Of a stretch of 64,000 nt of DNA, positions 38,001 to 46,069 are shown piece by piece (within the stretch, counting starts at the first letter, position 1; the number at the start of each line of letters is the position of its first letter). Origin of the DNA: Myroides odoratus DSM 2801 (GTDB lineage: Bacteria; Bacteroidota; Bacteroidia; Flavobacteriales; Flavobacteriaceae); NCBI RefSeq assembly GCF_000243275.1, contig NZ_CM001437.1, forward strand, positions 1,763,782-1,827,781, read 5' to 3'. The position numbers and the translations under genes were made by a program. The notes under the pieces were generated by a model. It was not told the origin of the DNA, made no database searches, and saw nothing but the letters and a program-made list of their open reading frames with translations.

Positions 38001-40274
38001 TGCGTGAATGATTTGACTTCCCTCGTAATTATACGTATTGCTCACACCGCCATCCTTCGTAATATAGAGCGATTTTTCTCCTCCGTGATTCACTGCATTT
38101 CCAACAAACCATTGATTGGGTTGAGCATGTGTAAATCCCCAATTTGGATTCGCCTCGAAATCTTCTGTATAAGGCAAGCTAATACTAGAAATTAAAGGAG
38201 TTTCCATGAAGTAAGGCCCCACCCAAGTGCTATTTTCCCCAGGTTGACAACTCGAACGAATCCACGCATGGTATTTCGTCGCTTCATTTAAATTCGAAAA
38301 GGAATAAGTAGTCTCACTTGTAGAAGCCAACGGAGTTGTTGTATCTGTTGGAATTAAGTTTAAATCTGTTGTAATAAAAACGTCATACGCTGTGGTGTTA
38401 TTTGAAGCTGCCCAAGTAAGATCAAAGGCACCCGCTCTTAAATTGCTTGTACGCACCCCTGTTGGTGCTACACAATTGATCGCCGTAACGTTTAAATTGT
38501 CAATTGCTGCTGCAGGATTATTTCCTTGACTTTCATCCTGAGACCATTCGATTAGCAAACGCATCGTTTGCCCTGCAAAAGAAGCTGCGTCTAAAAGTAC
38601 TTGTTCTCGTTGAAAATTTGCAGCGTTAGAATAGGCATTTTGCCCCACGCGAATCATAGCGCGATCTCTATCATTTATCTGCGTGCCTGCCTGAGGTACG
38701 AAGGTGATCGGTACCAACCAAACTTTAAAATTGTCATAAGAACCTTCACCCACACATCGCCAATCAAAAGCTATGGCTAATTTTAAAGCATCCGAAGGAA
38801 CTATAAAGTCTTGGTATAGGTGAGAAAATTCTCTCCTACCTGTATTAGGATTATATTCATTCGATTGTCCTCCATCTTTGGAAATATACAACGATTTACT
38901 TCCTCCATGATTTACAGCAGTTCCTACCACCCATTTGTTAACCGTACCATTGACGAAAACAAAGGAAGGCGCTCCTTCAAAATCTTCACTATAGGGAAGG
39001 GTCTTCGCAATTAGTTGCGTTTCTACTTCTAGAGGACCAATCCAAATACTGGTTTCATCCTCACAGATAGAACGTGCCCAAATAAAATAAGTTGTTGCTG
39101 GTTGTAATTGATCAATGATCAAATTATTCGTTGTCGCAGTATAGGTTCTCGCATTAGTACTAGAAAGAGAAGCCTCTGTACTCAGGCGAACTTCATATCG
39201 TTGATTGCTACTAGCAATCCATTCTAATTTCATTGATTCAGCTCCAATCGTGTTTAGCTTAAAATCCATGGGAGGAGCACAAGACACTTGTTCCAATTTC
39301 AAATTGTCAATAGCTGCGGCTGGTTGAGCACCGCCACCACTTTCTTGTTTCCATTGAAAAACGAGGCGATATACTTGTCCACCCTGTCCTTGTACAGGAA
39401 CGATAATAGTTTCATTCTTAAACACCGCATTTTCATGATAATATCGCAGACCAATTGGTCTAACCCCTGCTCTATTTGGGTCAATTGGCGTACGAGCTAC
39501 TGGTATATAGTCTTGAGGAACCAACCAAACACTCAAATAATCCTCTTCATGTTCCCCAACTGAACGCCAATCGAAAGAAATGGCAATATTTTCAGCATCT
39601 TGTGGAAATATAAAATCTTTATAAACATGGGAAACTTGATTTGAATACAACGCATATTCATTGGTTCTACCCTCATCTTTGCTGATGTATAACGCGTGAT
39701 CTGCATTACTTTTTGCTCCACTTCCAATATACCATTGATTGGTTATATCATTGCTATATCCAACTAAGGGAGCCTGTTGAAAGTCTTCAAAATAAGGTAA
39801 AGAAACGGGAGTCATAGGCAAGTGAATAGCGAATGGTCCTGCCCAATTGCTTTGCTCATTAAAGCTATTTTCACAAGTAACTCTTATCCAAACATACACG
39901 TTGACCTGATTGGTAGGTAAATCCAGCGTTAGCGTAGCCTCTGTGGTGGTATGCGTTGGATTCATAAGTCCTGCTCCAGGTACACTCGTTGAACTCACAA
40001 AGAGGTCATAGGAAATAGCATTTGACATCGCTTCCCATCCTAAAGTATAGGAATCTGCAGAAACATTCAGCAGTTGAATACGCTCTGGTGAATAACAAAA
40101 AGCAAATGTCGGAGCTTCTGTGTGTTCCTTTGGTTTGGATAGTACTTCGACATCCGCTGTCTGAAGCGTTACTTTATCCTTACTTACTTCTATATTGGCC
40201 CGTAGGACATAGCCCCACAAAACAAAAAAAAGTAACGTGACTAAAAAGGTATTTCTTACCTTTACCTTGTTCAT
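32094..40274 (-). CDS. Giant type IX secretion substrate with FN3 and choice-of-anchor-J modules
   Basis: 2726 residues. N-terminal hydrophobic signal (about 7-27). Then eight fibronectin-III-like domains alternate with seven MAM-like choice-of-anchor-J domains, each starting LPYxEDFE and containing LYISxDxG, SFDWR and PAAAIDNL. A further domain begins near 2120 and contains FDFCFYGKSYDKVLIGTNG, as in other gliding-associated proteins, followed by Ig-like strands. The C-terminus (PKGFSPNGDGINDRLDL to the end) is the gliding-motility-associated sorting domain used by the type IX system, so it is exported and probably surface-attached or released. Likely an adhesin; ligand unknown. Transcribed alone from a strong promoter. 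Confidence 0.92.
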   Translation of the reverse strand: MNKVKVRNTFLVTLLFFVLWGYVLRANIEVSKDKVTLQTADVEVLSKPKEHTEAPTFAFCYSPERIQLLNVSADSYTLGWEAMSNAISYDLFVSSTSVPGAGLMNPTHTTTEATLTLDLPTNQVNVYVWIRVTCENSFNEQSNWAGPFAIHLPMTPVSLPYFEDFQQAPLVGYSNDITNQWYIGSGAKSNADHALYISKDEGRTNEYALYSNQVSHVYKDFIFPQDAENIAISFDWRSVGEHEEDYLSVWLVPQDYIPVARTPIDPNRAGVRPIGLRYYHENAVFKNETIIVPVQGQGGQVYRLVFQWKQESGGGAQPAAAIDNLKLEQVSCAPPMDFKLNTIGAESMKLEWIASSNQRYEVRLSTEASLSSTNARTYTATTNNLIIDQLQPATTYFIWARSICEDETSIWIGPLEVETQLIAKTLPYSEDFEGAPSFVFVNGTVNKWVVGTAVNHGGSKSLYISKDGGQSNEYNPNTGRREFSHLYQDFIVPSDALKLAIAFDWRCVGEGSYDNFKVWLVPITFVPQAGTQINDRDRAMIRVGQNAYSNAANFQREQVLLDAASFAGQTMRLLIEWSQDESQGNNPAAAIDNLNVTAINCVAPTGVRTSNLRAGAFDLTWAASNNTTAYDVFITTDLNLIPTDTTTPLASTSETTYSFSNLNEATKYHAWIRSSCQPGENSTWVGPYFMETPLISSISLPYTEDFEANPNWGFTHAQPNQWFVGNAVNHGGEKSLYITKDGGVSNTYNYEGSQIIHAYKNIEIPQDVDMLALSFDWRAQGEKGYDWNIGNYKPTDYLSVWLVPNTYLPQAGEAIRNQTQALAINAEELYLTNTFTSFAKNVDVSQFQGQTVRVVFEWQQDERDGRQNPAAIDNVVISPVHCSEPTGLQVDAFTAHTITTSWQSRTNVQAYELYLATANEAPTASTVASFTSNTSTFTFENLNQATNYYIWVRSTCGTETSRWIGPLTVQTTLVPANLPFSDDFEAAQEYGIINDTINQWFIGQAVNHGGTKALYVSNDGGHTHAYTGNVPHPVTSHVFKDFAIPTGAVDLSLQFDWMCKGEDRYDVLKVWWIPVTFTPQAGVPITANASGGISLGRTTYSNATAFATETINIDAQTYAGQTMRLVFEWTQDLYSGNNPPAAIDNLALSTTFCGAPTAITVQNVSDQGFQTQWEAVTGVQEYELFLSQTATPIPTSETAPTHRTPTASYTFAGLTAGQSYWVWVRSACSNTDQSDWVGPQEVTLANTPVDLPYVEDFESNPTFDFTTNRNNRWYIGTAAQASGTKGLYISEDQGANNTYYTAYDQVVHAYKDFRIPTDAAELSIGFDWRCLGEIDYDFFRVWLVPASYTPVGGTLISTSVAGAIPVGHEMFGQQTAFKRENFVVEVGGIQGQVYRLVFQWQQDNSGGYQPAAAIDNLNIEVVTCSPPRNFAAGAITSRTIATTWEGDGARSYDLYLTTTNEIPTADTPGNYRSMNTNFVFPDLAEGTYYTLWVRAVCGRDKSFWVGPLVVQTTLTPAALPYTEDFEQNPSFAYQNDTHNKWIIGNAVNNGGTKALYISNDNGLSNNYLQTVPGRGQTSHVYKDFAIPATGIELLLNFDWRNLGEGSYDNFRVWFVPADYTPRAGVLVQSDNRRAVRLGQEYYAGSRTFATEHITIPAQEYLGRTMRIIFEWTQDTSTGENPAAAIDNIEFFIKSCLPPTAVTIGGIRDQGFDVSWTGQSGQNGYDLFLTTDQNIRANETTVPTHTTTETNYTFANLEEGTMYYVWIRSACSQGESSLWTGPFIATTPLVSVNPLPYYEDFEDTLEIGVTHALPNQWVIGNAVNNGGNKALYISNDNGVSNKYTFNKNQIVHAYKNIHIPANLEQLEISFDWRSQGEQQYDSRARENVGVDFVKAWIVPLSYIPEAGVSVASSNQAVAIDERGFFNSREFQRFQTRMNISAFAGQDVRIVFEWKQDNRSGEQPPAAIDNLWIKPFTCKDVIDVQAVRISNSSNIEITWTPLGQEQQWEVYIVESNQPDPTPLNAGIRVENTPRYVFRDAVEGAFYHVYVRAICSDSEQGTWSPAVLFNIFNPPGCANIEVEPIDLPQTEDGSYVICDDESVNLDLKASYFDIKDTSDYTVEAIEYKPPFPFVGGDLIPLTEDDYWSHVIDLGFDFCFYGKSYDKVLIGTNGMITFSVKGHTENGLYSPNSSSGYSMNPTVQLPTNSSNASTIPYVNTIFGVMQDLYPRNSPADYSINYQVLGTFPCRALVFNIYHLGLFDAARCPYDANDVDGTTQTSQIVLYEGTNIIEVYIKNRPSCSNFNGGLGVVGIQNATGTAAVVPPNRNVGTWTAANEAWRFVPSGESIATFSWLKDGEFLTEQQDINVNIDQSVTYTGRITYLHCNGNEQIIDKEFRFIKEKPQITKPMNLDACHREPGFAYTYDLAQNDKQVIGSLQAKDLLVTYFASEEDLLANINSLPTTYTTTAVEPTEIYVKLEDKYTHCFTYSSFSLVVNTILTATTVEPILACQSYVLPELAEGEAYYTEPYGKGERWEGGDIFENVGKHQLYVYGVKEGCAYQSKLTIEILEFIPAFEIEDQVMYCELYSLPLLPRGNKYFTEPDGQGRELQPGEQILVDQVIYIYSKSSKGKVDCTDQSSFRVTYEECPLPKGFSPNGDGINDRLDLSNYGVTNLKIYNRNGIEVFNFNGYYTDEFSGKDKRGNNLPSGTYYYVVVTNAKMRTGWIQINR

Positions 40275-40297
40275 ACTTTCAGTGTTTTAATTTAGAC

Positions 40298-40328
40298 CAA
40301 ATATAAATAGCAATTAAAACATTACAAA
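40298..40328 (-). promoter_or_regulatory. Promoter of the giant secreted protein
   Basis: Minus strand TTTG (40328-40325), 19-bp spacer, TATATTTG (40305-40298): a full-consensus Bacteroidota promoter about 24 bp before the ATG. Confidence 0.7.
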
Positions 40329-40779
40329 TTGAGAAGTAGCGATCTCTTTTAGCAGAGTAGTGTAAGATTTAAACTAAAAAAATTAAAAGCACAAAAAAAC
40401 GGAGTATTTTCCCTTTACTTTTTAACTTAAAACACCATTTATAAGCATAAAAAGCAAAGTTGTTAACGTTTTACTTTTATCTATAAAGCAAGTAAACTCA
40501 ATAGATTACTCGTAAAAAAACAGTTTTTATCTTAAAACAACCTTCAAATAAGCAAAAAATAAAATCTCCCACTACAAGGTTATACGCCTTTATCGTGATA
40601 AACTCGCGTTGATTCACGCTTAGAAATAGCCTTAAGCCAGCCATTAATGCAACAAACGCACCAATTTGCGACACTTTATGAGCAGGTTATTTATAATCCC
40701 TTTTGCCCGTATTTCTCTTTTTTTTTAAACAGTAGTTATATTTTTTAAAAAAAAATCTTCCCTAAGATTTGGAATTGGC

Positions 40780-40807
40780 ACAAAAAAAAAGATGTGCGGT
40801 GCACATC
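40780..40807 (-). terminator. Terminator of the RlpA-like gene
   Basis: GATGTGC, GGT, GCACATC with nine Ts following on the minus strand, about 175 bp after the stop. Confidence 0.75.
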
Positions 40808-40982
40808 CTCGACTTGTGGAATTTTTCCACATTTTCATTACCCACTTTTTAGTTATTGAATCACAATACCTTAGCTTGTATTCGATGTAAAAAGTGAATC
40901 GGTATATTAATTTTCTCTTTTTATTCCTTCCAATACTGGAGCGAAATAGAGATACTAAATTCCTTTTTAGGTATGGAAATGT

Positions 40983-41492
40983 TTACTGAATATCTTCAAT
41001 CATACGTTCTACCTTAACGTCTAAAACTCCACGTCCCAGGTTATCTGTTAAATCCATAAACGCACGTTTTGAAATATCAACCGATCTTCCTTTTGTAAAA
41101 GGTCCACGATCAGTTACCGTCAATACAACTGAACGTTTATTTCTCAAGTTAGTCACTTTGATTTTCGTTCCAAAAGGCAGTGTTTTATGGGCTGCCGTGT
41201 ATTTTGAGTTGTCAAAAACTTCACCGCTTGCTGTTTTTTTACCAGAGAATTTATCGTGGTAATACGAAGCTTTTGTTTCATCGCTAACCACTTCAAAAGA
41301 GTCTTCCTCTACTTCTGCCATCACGATAGAATCTTCTTCTATCATTGGTAAATCTAACGTTGCGACAGTATCTAACACCTGCTCCATGCTAACAGCAGCA
41401 GGCTTGATTTTTTCTTTTAATTTGCCCGCCTCTTCAAAACTTGATAAAGTGAAGATTATTAGAGCAAAAATTATATATTGAACATATTTCAT
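40983..41492 (-). CDS. RlpA-like septal ring protein (DPBB domain)
   Basis: 169 residues. N-terminal signal peptide, acidic linker, then a double-psi beta barrel with ASYYHDKFSGKKTASGE, LPFGTKIKVTN and VTDRGPFTKGRSVDISKRAF. This is the RlpA family, peptidoglycan lytic transglycosylases in some species. No SPOR domain, so it is the short form. No lipobox is evident; probably periplasmic. Confidence 0.9.
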   Translation of the reverse strand: MKYVQYIIFALIIFTLSSFEEAGKLKEKIKPAAVSMEQVLDTVATLDLPMIEEDSIVMAEVEEDSFEVVSDETKASYYHDKFSGKKTASGEVFDNSKYTAAHKTLPFGTKIKVTNLRNKRSVVLTVTDRGPFTKGRSVDISKRAFMDLTDNLGRGVLDVKVERMIEDIQ

Positions 41493-41545
41493 ATTTCTTG
41501 TTTCAAAAAATGGATACTATTTCAAAACAAGAAGTGTACCAAAAT

Positions 41546-41577
41546 AAAAAAGAGAGCTTGAAGCTCTCTTTTTTTTT
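41546..41577 (-). terminator. Terminator of the four-helix membrane protein gene
   Basis: AAAGAGAGCTT/AAGCTCTCTTT stem with A and T runs on both sides. Confidence 0.8.
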
Positions 41578-41592
41578 ATCTTTTATATGCCA

Positions 41593-42018
41593 TTATGCAA
41601 ACCAAGCGGTCCAAGGAATTCTAGATAAGATTAAAACTAATCCAATCGTATAGAAAATAGCGAACATTTTAAATTTCTTGTTGCTATCTGTGGTCTTTTT
41701 GTGTTTAGACCATCCAATTGTAATCAACGCAATTGCAATGATGTTAATTAGTGGGTGCTCTAAAGCATACAATCTTAAAGTAGAGTCTTTCATTGCTACG
41801 CCAAAACCTTGTACTAAAGGTGAAACGAAATACAAGATAATCCCTAACAATAATTGAATGTGACAGAAGATTAACCCTATCAAACCTAATTTGCGATCTT
41901 TCTCTGTAAACTCTTTTTTAGAGCTTAATCCTACAAAAGCATTAATTACTACGATTACCAAAAAAATCAATGCTAAATATGCAACGCCTGAATGCGCTGG
42001 CTGTAACATTTTATCCAT
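41593..42018 (-). CDS. Conserved four-helix membrane protein
   Basis: 141 residues, four hydrophobic segments (about 12-30, 46-66, 90-106, 116-134). His8 (PAHSG), His53 (CHIQ) and His88 (LEHPL) are well placed for metal or haem binding; some relatives are labelled cytochrome b, which I cannot confirm. Common as a single gene in Flavobacteriaceae; function unknown. A minus-strand TATATTTG box (42048-42041) lies upstream. Confidence 0.75.
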   Translation of the reverse strand: MDKMLQPAHSGVAYLALIFLVIVVINAFVGLSSKKEFTEKDRKLGLIGLIFCHIQLLLGIILYFVSPLVQGFGVAMKDSTLRLYALEHPLINIIAIALITIGWSKHKKTTDSNKKFKMFAIFYTIGLVLILSRIPWTAWFA

Positions 42019-42040
42019 ATTGTTGTTATTAGTTTACTGA

Positions 42041-42048
42041 CAAATATA
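42041..42048 (-). promoter_or_regulatory. -7 element for the membrane protein gene
   Basis: TATATTTG on the minus strand, 23 bp before the ATG at 42018. Confidence 0.45.
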
Positions 42049-42268
42049 AATAAAACAATTGAAACTAAACGCTTTGCTTCTTGATTTACATTCTACCATT
42101 TCGATTGCTTTATTCCGTACGAATACCTCAATATAATCCGTTAATCTCAAGAAAAATATGCAAAAATAAAGGTTCCCTCGTTTTGATTCCCCTAATCAAA
42201 GTTTTGACCAAATCAAGTCAATATATCCGTAAAAACAAATATCTTAGGTCTTTGTAATTTATTTTCAC

Positions 42269-42532
42269 ATGATCAAAACTCTGCGTATTCTTTATCCTTA
42301 CTATCTCCTTTCTTGCGGGATAACGGTACTTCTTGGACTGACGACTGCGCTCTGGTGGTGCATCCCTCCACTTCTTGCTACTTTACTTTCGATGGTTTAT
42401 TTTTGGGCTTTTCGCTCCTATGAACTTTATTTTTTCAAGAACAAAGGATGGCAACCCCTTCACCTCGTCTTCACTTTATTTGGTAGTATGATGATTCTAT
42501 CCCTTATGCTCTCCAAGTTTAAAACAACCTAA
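42269..42532 (+). CDS. Small membrane protein paired with an ABC ATPase
   Basis: 87 residues with three hydrophobic segments (about 8-25, 27-47, 65-81). Ends 2 bp before the ATPase gene, so translation is probably coupled. It may be a membrane partner of the ATPase, though it is short for a permease. Not recognised otherwise. Confidence 0.7.
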   Translation: MIKTLRILYPYYLLSCGITVLLGLTTALWWCIPPLLATLLSMVYFWAFRSYELYFFKNKGWQPLHLVFTLFGSMMILSLMLSKFKTT

Positions 42533-42534
42533 TT

Positions 42535-43125
42535 ATGTCTACCTTATACTTGGATAGCCTTGTGTATCAAGTGCAGCACAAAAACATACTCAACAATATC
42601 TATTTTCAACTGCAGACGGGTGAGCTTATCGAACTCATTGGATCAAATGGAGCAGGAAAATCTACCTTTCTTGAGGTGCTATTTGGCACAAAAAAAGCGC
42701 AGCATTTACACCTTCGAGTTGATCAAAAATTAATCCGAAGAACCCGTGAGTTGCAACGCTATTTTGCGTTGAAACCTCAGTTTTCATTTTTTCCAAAACA
42801 ACTTCGACTCCAAGAGGTATTACCCAAGAGATATTGGCATTGGTCTGAATTTGAAGAGCAGCTCCATTCCCCTATTTCTAGCTTTTCAACGGGAATACAG
42901 CAATTAATTCAAACCTTGTTTGTACTCGAGCTACCTCAACCCTTTATTCTTTTAGATGAGCCTTTTGCTGGTCTTTCGCCAATTCTACAGGAACAACTCC
43001 TCGTTATTCTTCAAGAAAAGAAACAAACCAAGGGGATACTCATCGTCAACCATATTCCAGGTTTATTATCGTCCATTCGCACCAAACAATTGCGACTTCA
43101 TAACGGTAGCATCCAATCTAATTAA
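42535..43125 (+). CDS. ABC transporter ATP-binding protein
   Basis: 196 residues. Walker A GSNGAGKS (36-43), a degenerate signature SFSTGIQQL in place of LSGGQ, and Walker B/D-loop FILLDEPFAGLSP. The C-terminal H-loop His is in IVNHIPG. Slightly short. Pairs with the upstream 87-residue membrane protein. Its last 100 bp are copied at 44727-44830. Confidence 0.88.
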   Translation: MSTLYLDSLVYQVQHKNILNNIYFQLQTGELIELIGSNGAGKSTFLEVLFGTKKAQHLHLRVDQKLIRRTRELQRYFALKPQFSFFPKQLRLQEVLPKRYWHWSEFEEQLHSPISSFSTGIQQLIQTLFVLELPQPFILLDEPFAGLSPILQEQLLVILQEKKQTKGILIVNHIPGLLSSIRTKQLRLHNGSIQSN

Positions 43126-43296
43126 CAAGGCTTTCAACGTATATTGAAAGCCTTTTTTTATATCAAATAAAACCATTCAAAGACCTATTAGCGAATGCAT
43201 TAAACATTCAAATACACCTTATGATTTCTCCTTTTTGGGTTTTATATTCACGCTATAATCAAACAAAAACCGGGAACAGGGAGAGAATACTGAACA
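43026..43296. repeat. 270-bp direct repeat, copy 1
   Basis: Covers the ABC gene's 3' end, its terminator (43127-43159) and the leader before the first lipoprotein gene. Nearly identical to 44727-44996; the leader parts are the most conserved. Confidence 0.92.
43127..43159 (+). terminator. Terminator of the ABC gene (copy 1)
   Basis: AAGGCTTTCAA, loop, TTGAAAGCCTT then T run. Copied at 44828-44859. Confidence 0.9.
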
Positions 43297-43302
43297 ACAT
43301 TT

Positions 43303-43854
43303 ATGATGAAAAAATTATTATTCTTATTGTGTACCACTTTATTTATTTCTTGTTCATCAGATGATATAGAATTAAATAGAACCGAATTAGATACTAAAGA
43401 CTTGTATCTACAATCTAATCTTCCAAAAATTCTTGAATTAAACCAGTCAGAAATAAACCATTTCAAAAAATACATGGTACTTAATGAAAGAGGAGTTTTG
43501 ACATCTTGGGACGGAGATTTTTTAGAAAAAGTATATGGAAGCGGAGAAGAATATAAATCAATCATAGTAAAAATATACAATGATCTAGATATAAATCCTA
43601 CTCAAATCATTATTGTTGATACAAATAATAACGAAAGAATAATTAATCTAGTGGAGACTACAGCATCGCGAAGCAAATACTCAACATTTAAAAGAGAAGA
43701 TCCTTATGTACGTGAAATAAGAGGAGCGTCAAATAGACAAAATAATGATGACGGATGCTTTGCACAAGAAAATAGTACATGTATCATTGTAGTTAAAGAA
43801 AAAAACCTATTGCCAAATTTTCTATTGATGGAGTGCAATAAAACTAATTCCTAA
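43303..43854 (+). CDS. Lipoprotein, paralogue of the next gene
   Basis: 183 residues (start at 43303 or 43306). Lipoprotein signal with lipobox LFISC (Cys at about 17). Residues 40-120 align with the next gene: LPKILELNQSEINHFKKYMV, TSWDGDFLEKVY, DINPTQIIIVDTNNNERI. After residue 125 the sequence diverges, lacks the CGTC motif of its neighbour and ends with Cys-containing segments. This may be a truncated or re-tailed copy. Function unknown. Confidence 0.75.
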   Translation: MMKKLLFLLCTTLFISCSSDDIELNRTELDTKDLYLQSNLPKILELNQSEINHFKKYMVLNERGVLTSWDGDFLEKVYGSGEEYKSIIVKIYNDLDINPTQIIIVDTNNNERIINLVETTASRSKYSTFKREDPYVREIRGASNRQNNDDGCFAQENSTCIIVVKEKNLLPNFLLMECNKTNS

Positions 43855-43900
43855 CTTAACACTAAGTGATTACAAATCAAAATTTTACAAACAATCCAGT

Positions 43901-44650
43901 ATGATTAAAAAAATATGTTTATTATTATTTTCTCTTTTACTAATAGCTTGCAAAAAAGAATCATCAGAAGAAATTTATATTAAAACTTATCTGCCCAAGA
44001 TTTTAAACTTAATGCCCCCAGACATTGACCGTTTCAAGAAGAGTATGGTTATTAATCAAGAAGGTAATCTAACCTCTTGGGATGGAGAAATATTGGAAAA
44101 AGCATATCATACAGACGATGATTATATGTTTGCAGTCTTAGGGATCTATAACAAACTAGACCTATATCCTGCGCAAATAACTATTGTGAATAAAGATAAT
44201 AGCGAAAGAATTCTATATCCTGGTTTTTTGGATATCAATAACACCAAAGTACCTTTATCTGAAATTCAAGATTGGGATGCGCTATTCTATATCACTTCAA
44301 CCAATTGCGGAACATGTATGCAAGACTATCAAAGAATGAATCAACTAACCACTAAATACGCGGATAAAAAGATAAAGTTTGTTGCTCTTTTTGACAAAGT
44401 CAAAAACATAGAAAATTATAAAAAGGGTGAAATCTACAAGACTGATGGTTTTCTTAATGAAAATTGGATTATTTTACAAAAAAACAACCTCTTACCTTTC
44501 TTGACAGAAAAATATCATGATAGTTTAGGCGTGCCCTTTATCTTTTTCAGAAAAGACGATGTAGATTTAAAAAAATATTTCACCTCCTCTCGTAACGGTG
44601 ACATTGAGGAATATATATCCAATAACTTTGAGAGCAAAACTGAAGAATAA
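43901..44650 (+). CDS. Thioredoxin-like lipoprotein
   Basis: 249 residues. Lipobox LLIAC (Cys17). Residues 30-110 match the preceding lipoprotein (TSWDGEILEKAY). The C-terminal half carries TSTNCGTCMQDYQRM, a CxxC motif in a TlpA-like position, with a later VPFIFFR cis-Pro-type strand. Likely an outer- or inner-membrane-anchored thiol-disulfide or redox protein. Lies between the two 270-bp repeats with its paralogue. Confidence 0.8.
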   Translation: MIKKICLLLFSLLLIACKKESSEEIYIKTYLPKILNLMPPDIDRFKKSMVINQEGNLTSWDGEILEKAYHTDDDYMFAVLGIYNKLDLYPAQITIVNKDNSERILYPGFLDINNTKVPLSEIQDWDALFYITSTNCGTCMQDYQRMNQLTTKYADKKIKFVALFDKVKNIENYKKGEIYKTDGFLNENWIILQKNNLLPFLTEKYHDSLGVPFIFFRKDDVDLKKYFTSSRNGDIEEYISNNFESKTEE

Positions 44651-44726
44651 TCTCTTTCCTAAAAACACCTAAACTATTGATTCCTTTGTCTGGAATGGAT
44701 ACCCAATATATTCCATTAATCAAACC

Positions 44727-44996
44727 AACCAAGGGGATACTCATCATCAACCATATTCCAGGTTTATTATCGTCCATTCACACCAAACAATTGCGACTAC
44801 ATATCGGTAGCATCCAATCTACTTAACAAGGCTTTCAACGTATATTGAAAGCCTTTTTTATTTTGATTAAAACCATTCAAACACCTATTAGCGAATGCAT
44901 TAAACATTCAAATACACCTTATGATTTCTCCTTTTTGGGTTTTATATTCACGCTATAATCAAACAAAAACCGGGAACAGGGAGAGAATACTGAACA
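44727..44996. repeat. 270-bp direct repeat, copy 2
   Basis: Copy of 43026-43296, carrying a non-functional piece of the ABC gene's 3' end (44727-44827), the terminator and the leader, now placed before the 58-residue peptide gene. Confidence 0.92.
44828..44859 (+). terminator. Duplicated terminator (copy 2)
   Basis: Same hairpin as 43127-43159; now ends the lipoprotein transcript. Confidence 0.88.
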
Positions 44997-45004
44997 TCTA
45001 GAAA

Positions 45005-45181
45005 ATGAAAAAGATAGCATTAACTCTTTCGCTTTTTGCGTTATCTACAGTAAGTTTTGCAGGCTGTTTTACCATTGATTACTCCTGTGGTGGAGGCACC
45101 TATTACTGCTCTCAGGAGAACGATACTATGGATCAAATTCACCAAGATATCCAAGATATTGACAAGTTTATTTGTGGATAA
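45005..45181 (+). CDS. 58-residue secreted Cys-containing peptide
   Basis: MKKIALTLSLFALSTVSFAG begins a clear signal peptide; cleavage near residue 19. The mature part has four Cys (21, 28, 35, 57), a Gly-rich CGGGTYYC core and an acidic helix-prone tail. It directly follows the 270-bp leader repeat and is followed 55 bp later by a GLPGLI gene and a beta-barrel receptor-like gene. It could be a secreted bacteriocin-like or structural peptide; this is inference. Confidence 0.65.
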   Translation: MKKIALTLSLFALSTVSFAGCFTIDYSCGGGTYYCSQENDTMDQIHQDIQDIDKFICG

Positions 45182-45236
45182 AAAGACACAGCGTGTTTGT
45201 ATAACACGCTGTTTTCAAATACCTAATAATTTTATT

Positions 45237-46028
45237 ATGAAAAAAATATACTATACATTCCTACTTTTAATGCTAACCTTACCAATACACGCCCAAGAAC
45301 AAACAGTTATGCGCTATACTTACTTGGGCAAAATCACATTAGATAAAACACAACCTAATAAAATAGACGAAAGTGTATTTATATTAGATATTGATTCTAC
45401 ACAATCCTCGCATTTTCTTGAATTACCACTATTAGAAAGAATGCGAGGTGCAGCTACTGTAAAAAACCAAGAGGAGCTCATGCAAATTATCTATACTTAT
45501 CGCCCTAAGACAAATTTTATAGTACTAGCTACAACTACTATGCTGACAACCAAAACTAGTCTGGGTAAAACAACCTATACGTATGACCAACCCAAAAACA
45601 CTTTAGTTTGGCAAATAGAACCTCATCATGAACAATGGCAGAACTATACCGTTCAGAAAGCTAAGACCTTTTTTGAAGGACGCTATTGGAATGTCCTCTT
45701 TACTAGTGCTATTCCCTTAATCGAAGGGCCTTATAAATTTAAAAACCTACCTGGCTTTGTTGTTAAAGCTTGGGACGATGAACATCACTATGAATTTGAA
45801 TTTTTAAACAGCGAAAAAGTAACAATCAACAATTGGGACTTGAGTAATCCAAAAGATATCATAACTCCTATTACGGTGACACAATACGAAAAAGCATTAA
45901 AAATTTACTTAAATAAAACATATAAAGACAGTTTTATTGAGATGAATCCAAAAAACGCAGCAAATGTTCCTGATGAATTTGCAGTAAAAATAGGACTTCG
46001 TTCGAATCCGATTTTTAAAGTGGAATAA
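45237..46028 (+). CDS. GLPGLI family protein
   Basis: 263 residues from the ATG at 45237 (MKKIYYTFLLLMLTLPIHAQ); an upstream in-frame start would overlap the 58-residue peptide gene and lacks a signal. Signal peptide 1-19. The family motif appears as GPYKFKNLPGFVVKAWDD. GLPGLI proteins in Bacteroidota sit next to outer-membrane barrel proteins, as here. Role unknown. Confidence 0.9.
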   Translation: MKKIYYTFLLLMLTLPIHAQEQTVMRYTYLGKITLDKTQPNKIDESVFILDIDSTQSSHFLELPLLERMRGAATVKNQEELMQIIYTYRPKTNFIVLATTTMLTTKTSLGKTTYTYDQPKNTLVWQIEPHHEQWQNYTVQKAKTFFEGRYWNVLFTSAIPLIEGPYKFKNLPGFVVKAWDDEHHYEFEFLNSEKVTINNWDLSNPKDIITPITVTQYEKALKIYLNKTYKDSFIEMNPKNAANVPDEFAVKIGLRSNPIFKVE

Positions 46029-46069
46029 CCTTCAAGCACATTATTTCATTCTTTTTATTTTTCTATTGT

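Larger units (their letters stand above)
40275..40982. other. 708-bp intergenic region
   Basis: No gene. Contains the giant-gene promoter at its left end and the rlpA-like terminator (40780-40807). The rest is AT-rich with A and T runs and nothing I can assign. Confidence 0.6.

Noticed and set aside
32094..40274. Small plus-strand frames inside the giant gene
   Set aside because: All are short shadows of the long minus-strand frame, without signals of their own.
45057..45236. 60-residue N-terminal extension of the GLPGLI protein
   Set aside because: It overlaps the 58-residue peptide gene in another frame and would bury a normal signal peptide inside the protein.
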